A model generated the notes under the pieces. The model was not told the DNA's origin, did no database searches, and saw only the letters and a list, made by a program, of their open reading frames with translations. DNA of 64,000 bases from Ochotona curzoniae (Eukaryota; Chordata; Mammalia; Lagomorpha; Ochotonidae): NCBI RefSeq assembly GCF_017591425.1, contig NW_024465369.1:26696001-26760000 (forward strand). The letters are read 5' to 3'. This document shows, piece after piece, positions 10,271 through 19,599 of this stretch. Position 1 is the first letter of the stretch. Every line of letters starts with the position of its first letter. Both the position numbers and the translations under genes were made by a program.

Positions 10271-10718
10271 TTTTTAATTAATTAATTTATTTTATTAATT
10301 GCATTGCATTATGTGACACAGTGTTATGGGCACTGGGATTCCCCCCCACTCCTCCCCAAACCCTCTCCCCATGGTGGATTTCTCCACCTTGCTGCGTTAC
10401 CACAGTTCAAATTCAGTTGAGGTTCTTTCATTGTAAGTATTTACCAAGCTTAAAGTCCAGTATCTTATCCTGGTGAGTTCAATGATTTCTTGATGAGACC
10501 ATCTCTGGTCTGAAGGTAAAGCTGGCTAGGTATCATCCCAATCAATTAAAGGCCCCGACATAACATCAACAGCCATTTACAACCTTATGGCATTAATTGA
10601 CACGCTATTGATTAATAGTATGTTGATAGAAAAATGTGTTTTTTTTAACTACATCCTGTGACTTCTTCATAGACATTTCAATTTTGGTTTATATTCAACA
10701 TGATTTCACACAGTTCGC
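10271..10718 (-). mobile_element. L1 3' end, 3' part of an apparent SINE-L1 chimera
   Basis: Read on the minus strand it ends in GGTGGAGAAATCCACCATGG, a G-rich tract, GGGAATCCCAGTGCCC, CACTGTGTCACATAATGCAA and a (TTAA)-like tail. The same order is found in the L1 at 17831-18473. The tail complement is at 10271-10300. There is no boundary, tail or TSD between it and the SINE to its right. Confidence 0.8.
10341..10388 (-). other. L1 3' UTR hairpin plus G-quadruplex motif, copy 1
   Basis: On the minus strand GGTGGA-GAAA-TCCACC (10373-10388) can form a 6-bp stem closed by a GAAA tetraloop. It is followed by four or more G runs (C runs at 10341-10370 on the plus strand). The same arrangement recurs at 18367-18413. 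Confidence 0.75.
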
Positions 10719-11030
10719 AAAGTCAGATATATACAGAGAGGAGGAGAGACAAAGAGAAATATCGTCCATCTGATGATTCACTCCCCAGTGACCCCCAGTG
10801 ACCGCAATGGCTGGTGCTGCGCTGATCTGAAGCCAGGAGCCTAGAACCTCCTCCGGGTCTCCCACGCAGGTGCAGGGTCCCAAAGCCTTGGGCCGTCCTT
10901 GACTTCTTTCCCAGGCCATAAGTAGGGAGCCAGATGGGAAGTGGAGCTGCTGGGACCAGAACCGGCACCCATGTGGATCCCGGCATGTCCGAGGTGAGAA
11001 CCTCAGCTGCTAGGCCACGGCACCAGGCCC
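10719..11030 (-). mobile_element. CSINE lacking its 3' tail, 5' part of the chimera
   Basis: Minus-strand CSINE complete from its head (antisense GGCACCAGGCCC at 11019-11030) down to CTGACTTT. It lacks the usual CCAATAAAAATAAATCTTT end and poly(A). It is followed directly by L1 sequence. The direct repeat GATTTCTTT flanks the whole SINE+L1 block (10263-10271 and 11031-11039) rather than either part. Confidence 0.9.
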
Positions 11031-11269
11031 GATTTCTTTCTTAAATTTTTGTTTATTCCATAAGATGCTGAAAACCCATGCAATTGTGAGGTCTCTAAAT
11101 ATCCAATTTTTGAGCATATGGTCATAGAGGATAGTAAAATGTAAGCCTTCAAATTATGAAATTATTTGAAGAAATTACAAAAAAATCTCTTCCATTGGTC
11201 TAGAGTGACTTTGGGGGGGTTAATCAACAAACTATAGAGAGTGAAAACAAAACTACCCCAAAGAAGTTT

Positions 11270-12178
11270 CTGTAACCTAAAATCTCTGCTCCTTAGTAAA
11301 CTGAAAATCAACAGTGAAGAGTCAACTTATAAAGTGAAAGAAGATATTTGAAAACTATAGATGTAATATGTAGTTAGTACACAAAATATATGAGACTCAA
11401 ACCAGTTAATGGTAAAAGTATGGAAGTTCTTCAAAAAAATTAGAAAAATAGAACTTCCATACTTTTCTTACCATTAACTGATTTCATTTGTTCTATTCAT
11501 TTGTTGTTATTTATCTATCCTACCATTGAGTGTTAATCTAAAAGAAATGGAATCAGAGATACTATATTTCCATATTTATTGCACCATTCTCCACAGTAGC
11601 CAAGATATGGAATCACCATAAGTGTCTATTGATCAATGAATGAACTGAGGAAGATATGAATTAGATCCACAATCAGATGTCACTTGATTTTTAAGTAGTT
11701 GTAAAGTCTTGTCATTCATGGCACCATGAACTTTGGAGACAGTTTGTTAATTAAGTGAAATAGGCCAAGTTCAGAAAGACAATTGTTACTATATATTACT
11801 AGTGCATGGATTGTGAGAGGTGAAAAACAAAACCAATTTGCGGAAGTTGAGACTAGAATTGTGGTTACAAGTTGCTAGAGAGAGTGCAGCAGTGAGGCAG
11901 AGCCAAAGAGGTGGGACAAGCTGTGCTGTATTACAATTGGGTCAAAGAAATAAACTCTTTGTTATACCTCACAGTAGACTGTAGTTAACAATATTATGTT
12001 ATATATTCGAAAGTGACTGAAGGAAGATATTTTGAGTGTCATTATGCTAAAGAAATGCTAAATGTGTTGGGGTGCTATAGAAGCATACTTGATCACAACA
12101 TAGTATGTGTCAAAAATTCATGCTGTATCACGTAAATATATAGTTCACCTGTCTCATTCAAAAATAAAATTTTAAAAA
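11270..12178 (+). mobile_element. Old L1 (L1MA/L1MB-like) 3' half: ORF2 end and 3' UTR
   Basis: ORF2 C-terminal DNA in the usual order: AAAGAAGATATTTGAAAACTA, AGTATGGAAGTTCTTC, ATAGAACTTCCATA, TATTGCACCATTCTCCACAGTAGCC, AAGATATGGAATCACCATAAGTG, then TTAAGTGAAATAGGCC, GGTTACAAGTTGCTAG, AGTTAACAATATTATG and CAAAAATAAAATTTT at the end. Frames are destroyed. An ancient copy, much older than the lagomorph-type L1s in this window. Confidence 0.85.
11403..11480. repeat. Long hairpin inside the old L1
   Basis: Inverted repeat with arms 11403-11430 and 11450-11480 and a 19-nt spacer. It is complementary throughout except for a 3-base bulge (CTT) in the right arm. The mammalian L1 consensus, as I recall it, has only a short imperfect hairpin here. 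Confidence 0.95.
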
Positions 12179-12810
12179 AGGAATTGAGAAAATACTTGCA
12201 ATATGAAAACATGGAACACTCAAGCAAAATGACTGCTTGTGTGAGGGAGAAATTTTGACAAAATTGTTTCACTGAAGTGTCTACTACAACAAAGCATTGG
12301 TGTTTGTTACAGTGGGAAATAGAGGAATTCATTAATCCAAGGAACCTACAATTACTTGAAGGATAAATATGTCAGCTAATGTAAGAGCTTAAATTCTTAA
12401 GCTTATTTACTCCTCAAATCTCTTACTATTTGATATCCCTCTCTTTATTTCTTTACTCCTAATGCTTGACTTCTGCTATGCAGGAAGAAAATGCTGAATC
12501 TGATACTCTCTGTTCTTTTAACCAGAGCTCACCAGAATCTGCATGGGTATTATGAACTGGCGTTGAGATGCAGAAGAAACACAACTGAGGACATAGTACA
12601 TGTATTTCACTATAAAACAATACAATTACTGAAACATTTATGTATTTATTCAATTTTGCTTTTCGTACATTTAAAAATACATGTCTACTCTTGAGAAACA
12701 ATGTTTTTTCTGCTTAACCTCTTTATTGAATTTTTCTTTTTATTTATTGTTGTATTTTGTTTAAGCTTGTTATAGTCAAGTAAATTTAAAACCTATTATT
12801 GTAAGGATTT
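12179..12810. other. AT-rich DNA between two L1 pieces
   Basis: No gene or named repeat. Short open frames on both strands show no recognisable protein. Confidence 0.45.
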
Positions 12811-12955
12811 TAAAAAAAGGAGAGGGTGAATAAGAAAAGGAATGAGAGAAGGAGAGAGGGCAGGGTGGGAAGCGTCATTATGCTCTTAATGCTTTATGCT
12901 TTGTGCAATGCATGGAATTTGCTCTCTTTATATAATTTTTTAAAAAGATATGATA
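12811..12955 (+). mobile_element. Lagomorph L1 3' terminal fragment
   Basis: GGAGAGGGTGAATAAG, GGAGAGAGGGCAGGGTGGGAAG, CATTATGCTCTTAATGC, AATGCATGGAATTTG and a TTTATATAATTTTTTAAAA end resemble the last part of a lagomorph L1 3' UTR. The G-run stretch sits just before the terminal AT-rich part, as in other L1 ends here. Confidence 0.65.
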
Positions 12956-13096
12956 AAGCCTGACAGGAAATTTTCCATAGATGTTGAGTAATTAAACACA
13001 TGTAGATTGATTAGTGCATGAAGAGAAAACAAAACGTTAATTATGAAGTGTTCTGGTTTCTATTTTAAGTGGCAACAGTTTAAAACACATTTCCAG

Positions 13097-13428
13097 GGCC
13101 CGGCGCGGTGGCACAAGTGGTTAAGGTCCTCGCCTTGCATGCCCGGGATCCCATATGGGCGCCGGTTCTATCCCGCCAGCCCCGCTTCCCTTCCAGCTCC
13201 CTGCCTGTGGCCTGGGAAAGCAGTCGAGGACAGCCCAAAGCTTTGGGACCCTGCACCCGCGTGGGAGACCCGGAAGAGGCTCCTGGCTTCGGATCGGCAT
13301 AGTATCGGCCGTTGCGGCTCACTTGGGGAGTGAATCATCGGACGGAAGATCTTCCTCTCTGTATATCCGCCTTTCCAATAAAAAAATAATAAAAATAAAT
13401 CTTTAAAAAAAAAATTAAAAAAAAACCC
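13097..13428 (+). mobile_element. CSINE, very young copy (sublineage B)
   Basis: Near-consensus copy with intact CpGs and a TSD of ACATTTCCAG (13087-13096 and 13430-13439). Diagnostic for sublineage B are GGTTCTATCCC in place of GGTTCTAATCCC (a one-base loss in the B box), GGGACCCTGCACC, and CCAATAAAAAAATAATAAAAATAAATC at the 3' end. The long ORFs on both strands are SINE sequence. Confidence 0.96.
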
Positions 13429-13446
13429 CACATTTCCAGTTAGAAC

Positions 13447-13695
13447 ACAGTTAAGATGCCCACGTCCCACAGTGGAGTGGCTGTGTTCAATCTCTGCCTC
13501 TAGTTCCAGATCTTAACTCCTTCTAAAGCTGAGCAGGAGAGCCCAGAAAAATGGATTACAGAACTGGATCGTTTCCACTTGTGAGTGAGTCCTGGCTGTG
13601 GCATGGCACATCCTTAGCCATTGTGGCTATGGGGAATGAACCAGACAGAAGATCTCTCTCTTTTCCTCAAGTAAATAAAAATTTAAAAACCATAT
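13447..13695 (+). mobile_element. CSINE, old diverged copy
   Basis: CCCACAGTGGAGTGGCTGTG, CTAGTTCCAGATCTTAACTCC, GAGTCCTGGCTGTGGCATGGC, AGCCATTGTGGCTATGGGGAATGAACCAG, AGAAGATCTCTCTC and AAGTAAATAAAAATTTAAAAACC. Immediately follows the young copy. Confidence 0.75.
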
Positions 13696-13699
13696 TTCC

Positions 13700-14194
13700 A
13701 AATTGATAATCTGCACCAAATATAATAAGGTAAAATTTTTTTTTGAAACTCCTTGTTAACTGGTTAAACAATTTTGATTTTCAGATAAATTCTATGAGTA
13801 TATTTTTATCTTCAAAAATTAGAGAATGGCAGCAATTGAATAAACTTTGAATAACATGAAAGCAAACTTTTCACAATACTTTTTAGAGAAAGTAAGGCAA
13901 ATTTTGTTCAAAAGTGTGTAGCACAATGGGAGAGTTTCTGTTGAGAGAGACTGGCCTCAATCTAGCCAGATTATAGCATCACAGAGAATGATCAGATAGC
14001 AAAGGTGACCAGATGCCTAAAGTGGGATATCCACATTGATCTGACTTGGCAGTCTTTACCAAAATTGCGTCAAGCAAGCAAATCACAAAATTTAAGGTTG
14101 GTAACTAGTCCAACAGCATCCTGCTTCAAGGTTGCTTCTGGAAATTTTCATCTGCAGAATATAGGTGAAATCTTCTGCCTATGCCAAATGTGTG
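13700..14194. other. Unique DNA
   Basis: About 495 bp; a 65-codon open frame at 14005-14202 has no recognisable protein similarity. No promoter or RNA gene seen. Confidence 0.45.
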
Positions 14195-14790
14195 GTTTAT
14201 GACTAACATGAAATTGTTTCTCACTGTTCTGGAGGCTGGATGTCAAAACTCATGGTATTTACAGACTTAGTGCTTGGTAAGAGCCCTGCTGCTTACTCAT
14301 ATACAGCTGCCTTTTTGCTGTTTCCTAACACGCAGGAGCATCTGAAGTATGTTTTTAAAGAATTATTTTTATTATTTTTTTTATTGGAAAGGCGGATATA
14401 CAGAGAGGAGAGACAGAGAGGAACATCTTCCGTCAGATGTTTCACTCCCCAAGTGAGTGCAACGGCCAATGCTATGCCGATCCGAAGCCAGGAGCCTCTT
14501 CCGGGTCTCCCACGCGGGTGCAGGGTCCCAAAGCTCTGGGCGGTCCTCGACTGCTTTCCCGGGCCACAGGCAGGGAGCTGGAAGGGAAGCGGGGCTGGTG
14601 GGATAGAACCGGAGCCCATATGGGATCCTGGGCGTGCAAGGCGAGGACCTTAACCACTTGTGCCACTGCGCCAGGCCCTGGAAATATGTTTTTAAGGATG
14701 GGCATTCATGCCAGCCATGATGAATTCATTTTCATGATTCCATCACTCCGCAAGGGCTTTATCTTGCATTAATCTGGAGGTACCAGTCCC
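14195..14790 (-). mobile_element. Old MaLR LTR (MST/MLT1-like), split by a young SINE
   Basis: TTTCTCACTGTTCTGGAGGCTGGATG, a GAGCCCTGCTGC stretch and GCTGTTTCCTAACACGCAGG fit the reverse order of a MaLR LTR. It appears to resume after the SINE with GGGCATTCATGCCAGCCATGATG. Heavily decayed. The insertion at 14359-14680 interrupts it. Confidence 0.55.
14359..14680 (-). mobile_element. CSINE, young copy (sublineage B), antisense
   Basis: Minus-strand young SINE with TTATTGGAAAGGCGGATATACAG at the left and GCCACTGCGCCAGGCCC at the right. It shares the B-box loss (GGATAGAACCGG) and GCAGGGTCCC of sublineage B. An 11-bp TSD, TATGTTTTTAA, is at 14348-14358 and 14685-14695 and may extend to GAARTATGTTTTTAA. 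The 137-codon frame is SINE antisense. Confidence 0.95.
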
Positions 14791-14794
14791 TCAC

Positions 14795-15034
14795 AAACAG
14801 AGGGGTTTTTGTTTGTTTACAACTGGTCTTGGACCAAGTGATAGCAGTGAAGAAAGTAAATCAAATCTTAACTTATGTCATGCACACACAAAAATAATCA
14901 GCATTCATCACAGACTTCAAATAAAATCAGAAGTCATGTTTTTTTCTAGAGAGAAACACAGGCAAGGACTTCTTGGTTAAGACAGAAAAGAAGAAACTAG
15001 TTAGCTAAATTTTATCAATATTGATAACATTCAT
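14795..15034. other. Unique DNA
   Basis: About 240 bp of AT-rich DNA with no identifiable feature. Confidence 0.45.
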
Positions 15035-15385
15035 TTCTTCTTTCTTTAAAGAATTACGCATTTGAAAGTCAAAATTAGAGAGAGGAAGAACCTGAGAGAG
15101 AGAGGGAGGGAGGGAGATAGAGTTAGGTCTACCTGTTGGTTCACTTCTCAAATGGCTGTATAATGTTTGGGGCTGGTAAAATTGAAAGTCAGAAACTTGA
15201 CTGCAATTGTATCTTCCATGTGGGTATAAGGGGCTCAAGCACTTGTGCCATCTTGTGCTATTTTCCATGTGTACTATCAGGAAACTGGATTGGAAGCCAA
15301 GCACCAGGTTTTGAACTGATACCTACAGGGCATACTGGTGTTACAGACTGTCTTATTCCTCTGTGCCACAACAAACCCTGGAAAA
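15035..15385 (-). mobile_element. CSINE, old diverged copy
   Basis: Antisense order TTTGAAAGTCAAAATTAGAGAGAGG, GAGAGAGAGGGAGGGAGGGAGA, GGTTCACTTCTCAAATGGC, CATGTGGGTATAAGGGGCTCAAGC, GCTATTTTCCATGTG, AGGAAACTGGATTGGAAGCC and CTCTGTGCCACAACA. Confidence 0.8.
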
Positions 15386-15477
15386 CTTTGCCTATAGATG
15401 AAGAAGCAGAAAACACAAAATATGCTGAAAACTTAAAAAGGAAAATCTTTCAAATTTAATATATTTGTTTTCATTCT

Positions 15478-15772
15478 TGTTATTTATTTATTCATTTTAT
15501 TTGAAAGGCAGAGTGACAGAGAGAGACAGAATCAGAGAGATTCCCAACCTGTGCTTCACTTCCCCAAATTCCCTCGCCAACATCAAGCCAGGGTGAAGCT
15601 AGGAGATAATAACTACATGCAGGTCTCCCACAAGGGAGGGATAGGGACTAAGTACTTGAGCTCTCATCTGTTACTTCAAAGATCGGAAGAAGAGGGAGAA
15701 TCCCAAAGGAAGCAATTTTACGTGAGGCCCACACATCTCAAGGAGTGACTTAACCCACTTTGTCACTTCTCA
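15478..15772 (-). mobile_element. CSINE, old diverged copy
   Basis: TTATTTATTTATTCATTTTATTTGAAAGGCAG, GACAGAGAGAGACAGAATC, GCTTCACTTCCCCAAATTCC, GGTCTCCCACAAGGG, AAGTACTTGAGC, ACTTAACCCACTTTGTCAC. The head is diverged. Confidence 0.75.
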
Positions 15773-16179
15773 ATTCTTTTTGTTGACTTACTTAGAAATG
15801 CTATTACAATAGCTTGATTAAAAATGAAGCTTCCACGGCAGAATATGAGGGAAGTTGATGTTTTCATCCTTGAACCTTGCTGTTTCTGTGTGGATATGTG
15901 TGTCATAGTTTAAGTATCCTAAAGAATGTAAATTGCAATCCTAGTAGTGAAAGACTTCCCATTTAACTAGAGAAAGTTCAAGGGCATGGAGATAAATCCT
16001 TATTTATGGAAATATGGGAAAGAAGATGGAAGAGATGAAATATTTGTTAGCTTTTCCTTAGAGAATATGATCTTGAGAATAGAGAAGCAAGATTACTTTC
16101 TCTTCTTAATGTAAGTGCTATTTTAATGTGTTTCTGTTTATCATTAAGTTTATCTTAAAATTTTAAAAAGACAACTAGG
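15773..16179. other. Unique DNA
   Basis: About 400 bp with no recognisable gene or repeat. Confidence 0.45.
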
Positions 16180-16440
16180 CATATGGATTGTATATATAGT
16201 ATAATCAAGGTATAGGTATGCAACACAGAATAATTGAATCAAGATGATTACCATATTTAGCACTCCAATACTTAGGTTTTGAGACGAAATCTTTGAAATT
16301 TACTGTCCTAGAAGTTTTGACATATATGATCCACTATAATTGTGCTCACGGCAGTGTGAAATAAATTTCAAAAAGTTATTCTTCCTGCTAATCTGAAACT
16401 TGATATAATTTGGCCCAACTTTTTTTTTTAAATCCTAATG
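16180..16440 (-). mobile_element. Old L1 (L1M-like) 3' UTR, antisense
   Basis: The order GGTATGCAACACAGAATAATTGAATC, ATGATTACCATATTTAGC, CTTTGAAATTTACTGTCCTAG, TGTGCTCACGGCAGTG, AAAAAGTTATTCTTCCTGC and CTAATCTGAAACTTGATAT matches the antisense 3' UTR of ancient L1M elements (the TTATTCCTCCTATCTAACTGTAACT region). Confidence 0.6.
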
Positions 16441-17597
16441 GCAGTTTTCCAAATGGGTACAAATATTTTCCATGAACATCCCCATTGGGAAATATTTAAT
16501 AATATGGGCATACAGAAATGCCTGTAGGCAGACAATACAGTTTAGAAATAGTTTCATCAGGTCAGGAAATGACAAAATCTGACTGTGCCATTTCCCCATC
16601 AGGGGAGTTCTCACTCATTGCCTGGCCCAGTGTTCCCTACCCTAACTCCTCAGCTGGAGAAATAGGTTCTTCATGATGCAGAATTACTGTAATAGTTTCT
16701 TATCAACACAACCTTCAGGATTGTGTGTTTGTTCATCCGTGTATTTTTACATATGCCATCTGTCCAGTCTCCACAGATCATTTGATTTACATCTATGTCC
16801 TCAGTATTATTGTTTATGGATTTATTATGCCCTATGATAACTTTTATCAACCAGTTTAAAACATCTTTTCTCATTCTCATCTTCTGTGTTATCCATTTGG
16901 CCAAGGAAAGCTGCCATGTTGATCCTTATCCAATTGTCACGTAACCATTCAATCTGTGGCAGCTGTTAGCAGTGTTGGGCTGTTCCTGTTCATTCTATGT
17001 TGATTTGAGTGAACACTCATTTTACTTATTGTCTTTATTATAAAAACAAGTCACATCATTATTTGAGCCTTCTTCACACTATACTAATGGCTAACAATAG
17101 TATTCGATATATTTATGAATTAAAGCATTATAAGGGACTCATAGATATAATAATGAAACTGCAGGAAGTGAATCGTCAGAAATAAACAATTCAGTACAGG
17201 TAGACTATGGTGATTGAGTTCATTAGCTTCGGTATGCATTTACTTCAAATCTCGGTTACCATTTATTTGGTCAAATTAGCTGAACTTGTAGGCTGTTTGC
17301 TCATTGATAAAACGGGAAAAGCACTTTATTATTCTCAAGTTCAAATGAAATGTTTGTTAAAGTTAATAACATAGTATTTACCTGAAATTCCCAGTGGTTT
17401 GTATCTTTCTATTAATTTTAAAAGTTCAGTATGACTATATGTCATCTTAATAATCCAAATAGGTCTCAAAAATAAAGAAAATAATTGCTAGTTTACTAAT
17501 ACAGACATTGGGATGAACAGATATTAATGTCACACTGTTTCTAAGTGAAAAGAAAAGACAATTTTCATTTTTAAAAATGTACCCTTTATATAAAAAT
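16441..17597. other. Unique DNA, nothing recognised
   Basis: About 1.15 kb. A 77-codon minus-strand frame (16671-16904) shows no family resemblance. No RNA gene seen. Confidence 0.45.
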
Positions 17598-17609
17598 AAG
17601 AGTTAGAGA

Positions 17610-17830
17610 GGGAGAGCCCAGCACAGTAGCTTAGTGGATGAAGTCCTTGCCTTGCACGCGATGGGATCTCATACGAAACACTGGTTTGTGTCCAAGCTGC
17701 TCCACTTCCCATCCAGCTCAATGCCTGTGGCCTGGGAAAACAGTCCACATGGCCAAACGTCTTAGGACCCTGCACCCATGTGGCAGACCAGAAAGAAGCT
17801 CCTGGTTGCTGAATTCAGAAGGGCTCAACT
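17610..17830 (+). mobile_element. CSINE, 5' half, split by an L1 insertion
   Basis: AGAGCCCAGCACAGTAGCTTAGTGG head through GGCCTGGGAAAACAGTCC and GAAGCTCCTGGTTGCTGAATTCAG. The element resumes at 18474. Its outer TSD, AAGAGTTA, is at 17598-17605 and 18637-18644, showing that both halves were one insertion. Confidence 0.93.
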
Positions 17831-18473
17831 AGGCCCAGTGGGCTCCCCTCTCTTGGGTCAACACTCCCATGGGAGGGCATAATAACAACTAGGACAGGGG
17901 CTGGGTTGGCTAAACAGAGAGGCACTCAACAATATCCATGAGGGCTGGACAGTTGAGCTGGTTGGATGGAACTAGGCTCCAATACCCTTGGACATCTACG
18001 AGAGCCCGATGGGATATGGGGCAGACTGAACTAGGCTGCTACACAGCTGGCAAATCAGGGCAGGGGCGGGCCAGGTGGGGGTTATTTGGGATCGCTCCCG
18101 CTAGGCTGCAGCTCCCAGTGGTTGGTGTGAGGGCCGAGTACATGACGAGCAGAACCAGGACGGACTACACCCATTGATTCTAGTGGAAGTCGAGGCCCAA
18201 GACAGAACCAACCTGGCAATTTCAACCACCAGCTGAACGGGGTCCAGAGAAAGTCTCCCCAAGAAGCCGTTGAACTTATCTGGACAATAAGATGCTGGAC
18301 TCTATGCTTGGTATATGCTTGCAGTGAAGGAATCTCAACTGAACTTGAACTGTGGTAATGCAAAAAGGTGGAGGAATCCACCATGGAGGGAGGGTTACGG
18401 GAGGGGTGGAGGGAATCTCAGTACCTATAAAACTGTGTCACATAATACAATGTAACTAATAATAATAATAATA
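17831..18473 (+). mobile_element. L1 3' UTR insertion, younger lineage, inside a CSINE
   Basis: 5'-truncated L1 3' end. In order: TGGGATATGGGGCAGACTG, GGGGCGGGCCAGGTGGGGGTT, TTGGTGTGAGGGCCGAGTAC, GGTGGAGGAATCCACCATGG, a G-rich tract, GGGAATCTCAGTACC, ACTGTGTCACATAATACAA and an (AAT)n tail at 18457-18474. A near-identical stretch of the host SINE is present on both sides (17793-17830 and 18474-18518), interpreted as a long TSD. The 5' G-rich block is shared with 50-240 but the 3' end differs, so two L1 lineages are present. Confidence 0.9.
18367..18413 (+). other. L1 3' UTR hairpin plus G-quadruplex motif, copy 2
   Basis: GGTGGA-GGAA-TCCACC at 18367-18382 can form a 6-bp stem with a GGAA (GNRA-type) tetraloop. 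GGG runs follow at 18388-18413, enough for a four-stranded structure. Confidence 0.75.
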
Positions 18474-18636
18474 AAGAAACTCCTGGTTGCTGAATTCTGA
18501 ATTCAGATGGGCTCAACTCCGGCCTCTCTGACCACTTACGGAGTGAACCAGCAGACAGATCTTTCTCTCTGTCTCTCCTCTCTGTAAACCTGCCTTTCCA
18601 ATAAAAATAAATAAATAAATAAATCTTGAAAAAAAA
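18474..18636 (+). mobile_element. CSINE, 3' half after the L1 insertion
   Basis: Continues the SINE begun at 17610: CTCCGGCCTCTCTGACCAC, GGAGTGAACCAGCAG, TCTCTCTGTCTCTCCTCTCTG, CCTTTCCAATAAAAATAAATAAATAAATAAATC and poly(A). At its start the TGAATTC motif is tandemly doubled (18491-18504), unlike the left copy. Confidence 0.93.
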
Positions 18637-18644
18637 AAGAGTTA

Positions 18645-18938
18645 TAGACATAGAAGGATAGACATGGAAAGAGAGATATTTTGCCTGCTGGCTCTCTCCC
18701 AAGACGTCCACAATTGTCAGAGCTGGGCCTGCCAAAACCAGGAACGCAGGCTTCCTCCAGGCCTCTCATAGGGCAGCAGGGGCCCAAGTACTTGGACCAT
18801 CTTTTGCTGCTTCTCTGAGGCATCAGCAGGGAACCAGACTGAAAGTGGAGCAAGTACTTTTCCTTAACCAGCACCCATAAGGGATGTTAGCATCTCAGGC
18901 GGTGGCTTTGCTTGTTACACCAAAACAATGCCCCTGGA
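18645..18938 (-). mobile_element. CSINE, old diverged copy
   Basis: GACATGGAAAGAGAGATATTTTGCC, GGCTCTCTCCCAAGACG, CAGAGCTGGGCCTGCC, AAGTACTTGGACCATC, TGCTGCTTCTCTGAGGC, GGGATGTTAGCATCTCAGGCGGTGG and ACCAAAACAATGCCCC, the antisense head. Confidence 0.8.
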
Positions 18939-18939
18939 A

Positions 18940-19194
18940 ACTCAAATTTTGTGACTCTGCATTTGTGATCTATCTACTAATGAAGAAAGATTCTGGTAAC
19001 AAGTAAGGGATAACAATAAATAGTCTCAATTTTTATTATTTAATTAAAATAAATAAACTTTAAAATTAAGTATATTTTAGTGTTGATGTTAACAGTGATC
19101 TGAAACATGTGAATTCTAATTCTTAATCTGATATTATCTATCATACAGAAATGACAAGTTCCAAAAAGGAGGATTAGGTGGTTTTGTAGTCTGG
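18940..19194. other. Unique AT-rich DNA
   Basis: About 255 bp with nothing recognised. Confidence 0.45.
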
Positions 19195-19570
19195 ACATGC
19201 CTTCAGCGTGCGCCCAAGGCTTTATGTATTAGAAGCTTTGTCCCTAGTATAGTGAGGTTTAGAAGTGGGACTTTCAAGAAGTGGGTATTAGTGGAAGGTC
19301 ATTGGAGCACTGGGTGCTTCATTCAGGAAGGATTAAGGCAGCTGTCATGGGGATCCCAGTTATTTCACATAAGATGGTTTTTATAATAAAATAGAACTTG
19401 TCCCTCCCTTGTCTCTGGCACTGTCATCTGTCGTTTTCACGCGTGCTCCCACCATGGTGCCATTTGCCCTGAAGTGATGTGTGGCAGGAACCCTCTCTAG
19501 AGCCAGCACCATGTTATTTGAACCTCCAGCTTCAAAATTGTAAAGTAAAAAAAAAAACCATCTCCTCTTT
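19195..19570 (+). mobile_element. Old MaLR LTR (MST-like)
   Basis: Clear MST/MLT1 order: GAAGCTTTGTCCCTAG, GGTTTAGAAGTGGGACTTTCAAGAAGTGGG, GGAAGGTCATTGGAGCACTGG, AGGAAGGATTAAGGCAG, TTTTTATAATAAAATAG, CCACCATGGTGCCATTTG, GAACCTCCAGCTTCAAAATTG. A solo LTR with no retroviral genes next to it. Confidence 0.8.
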
Positions 19571-19599
19571 AAAAAGAATCTAGTTTCAGTTAACATATT

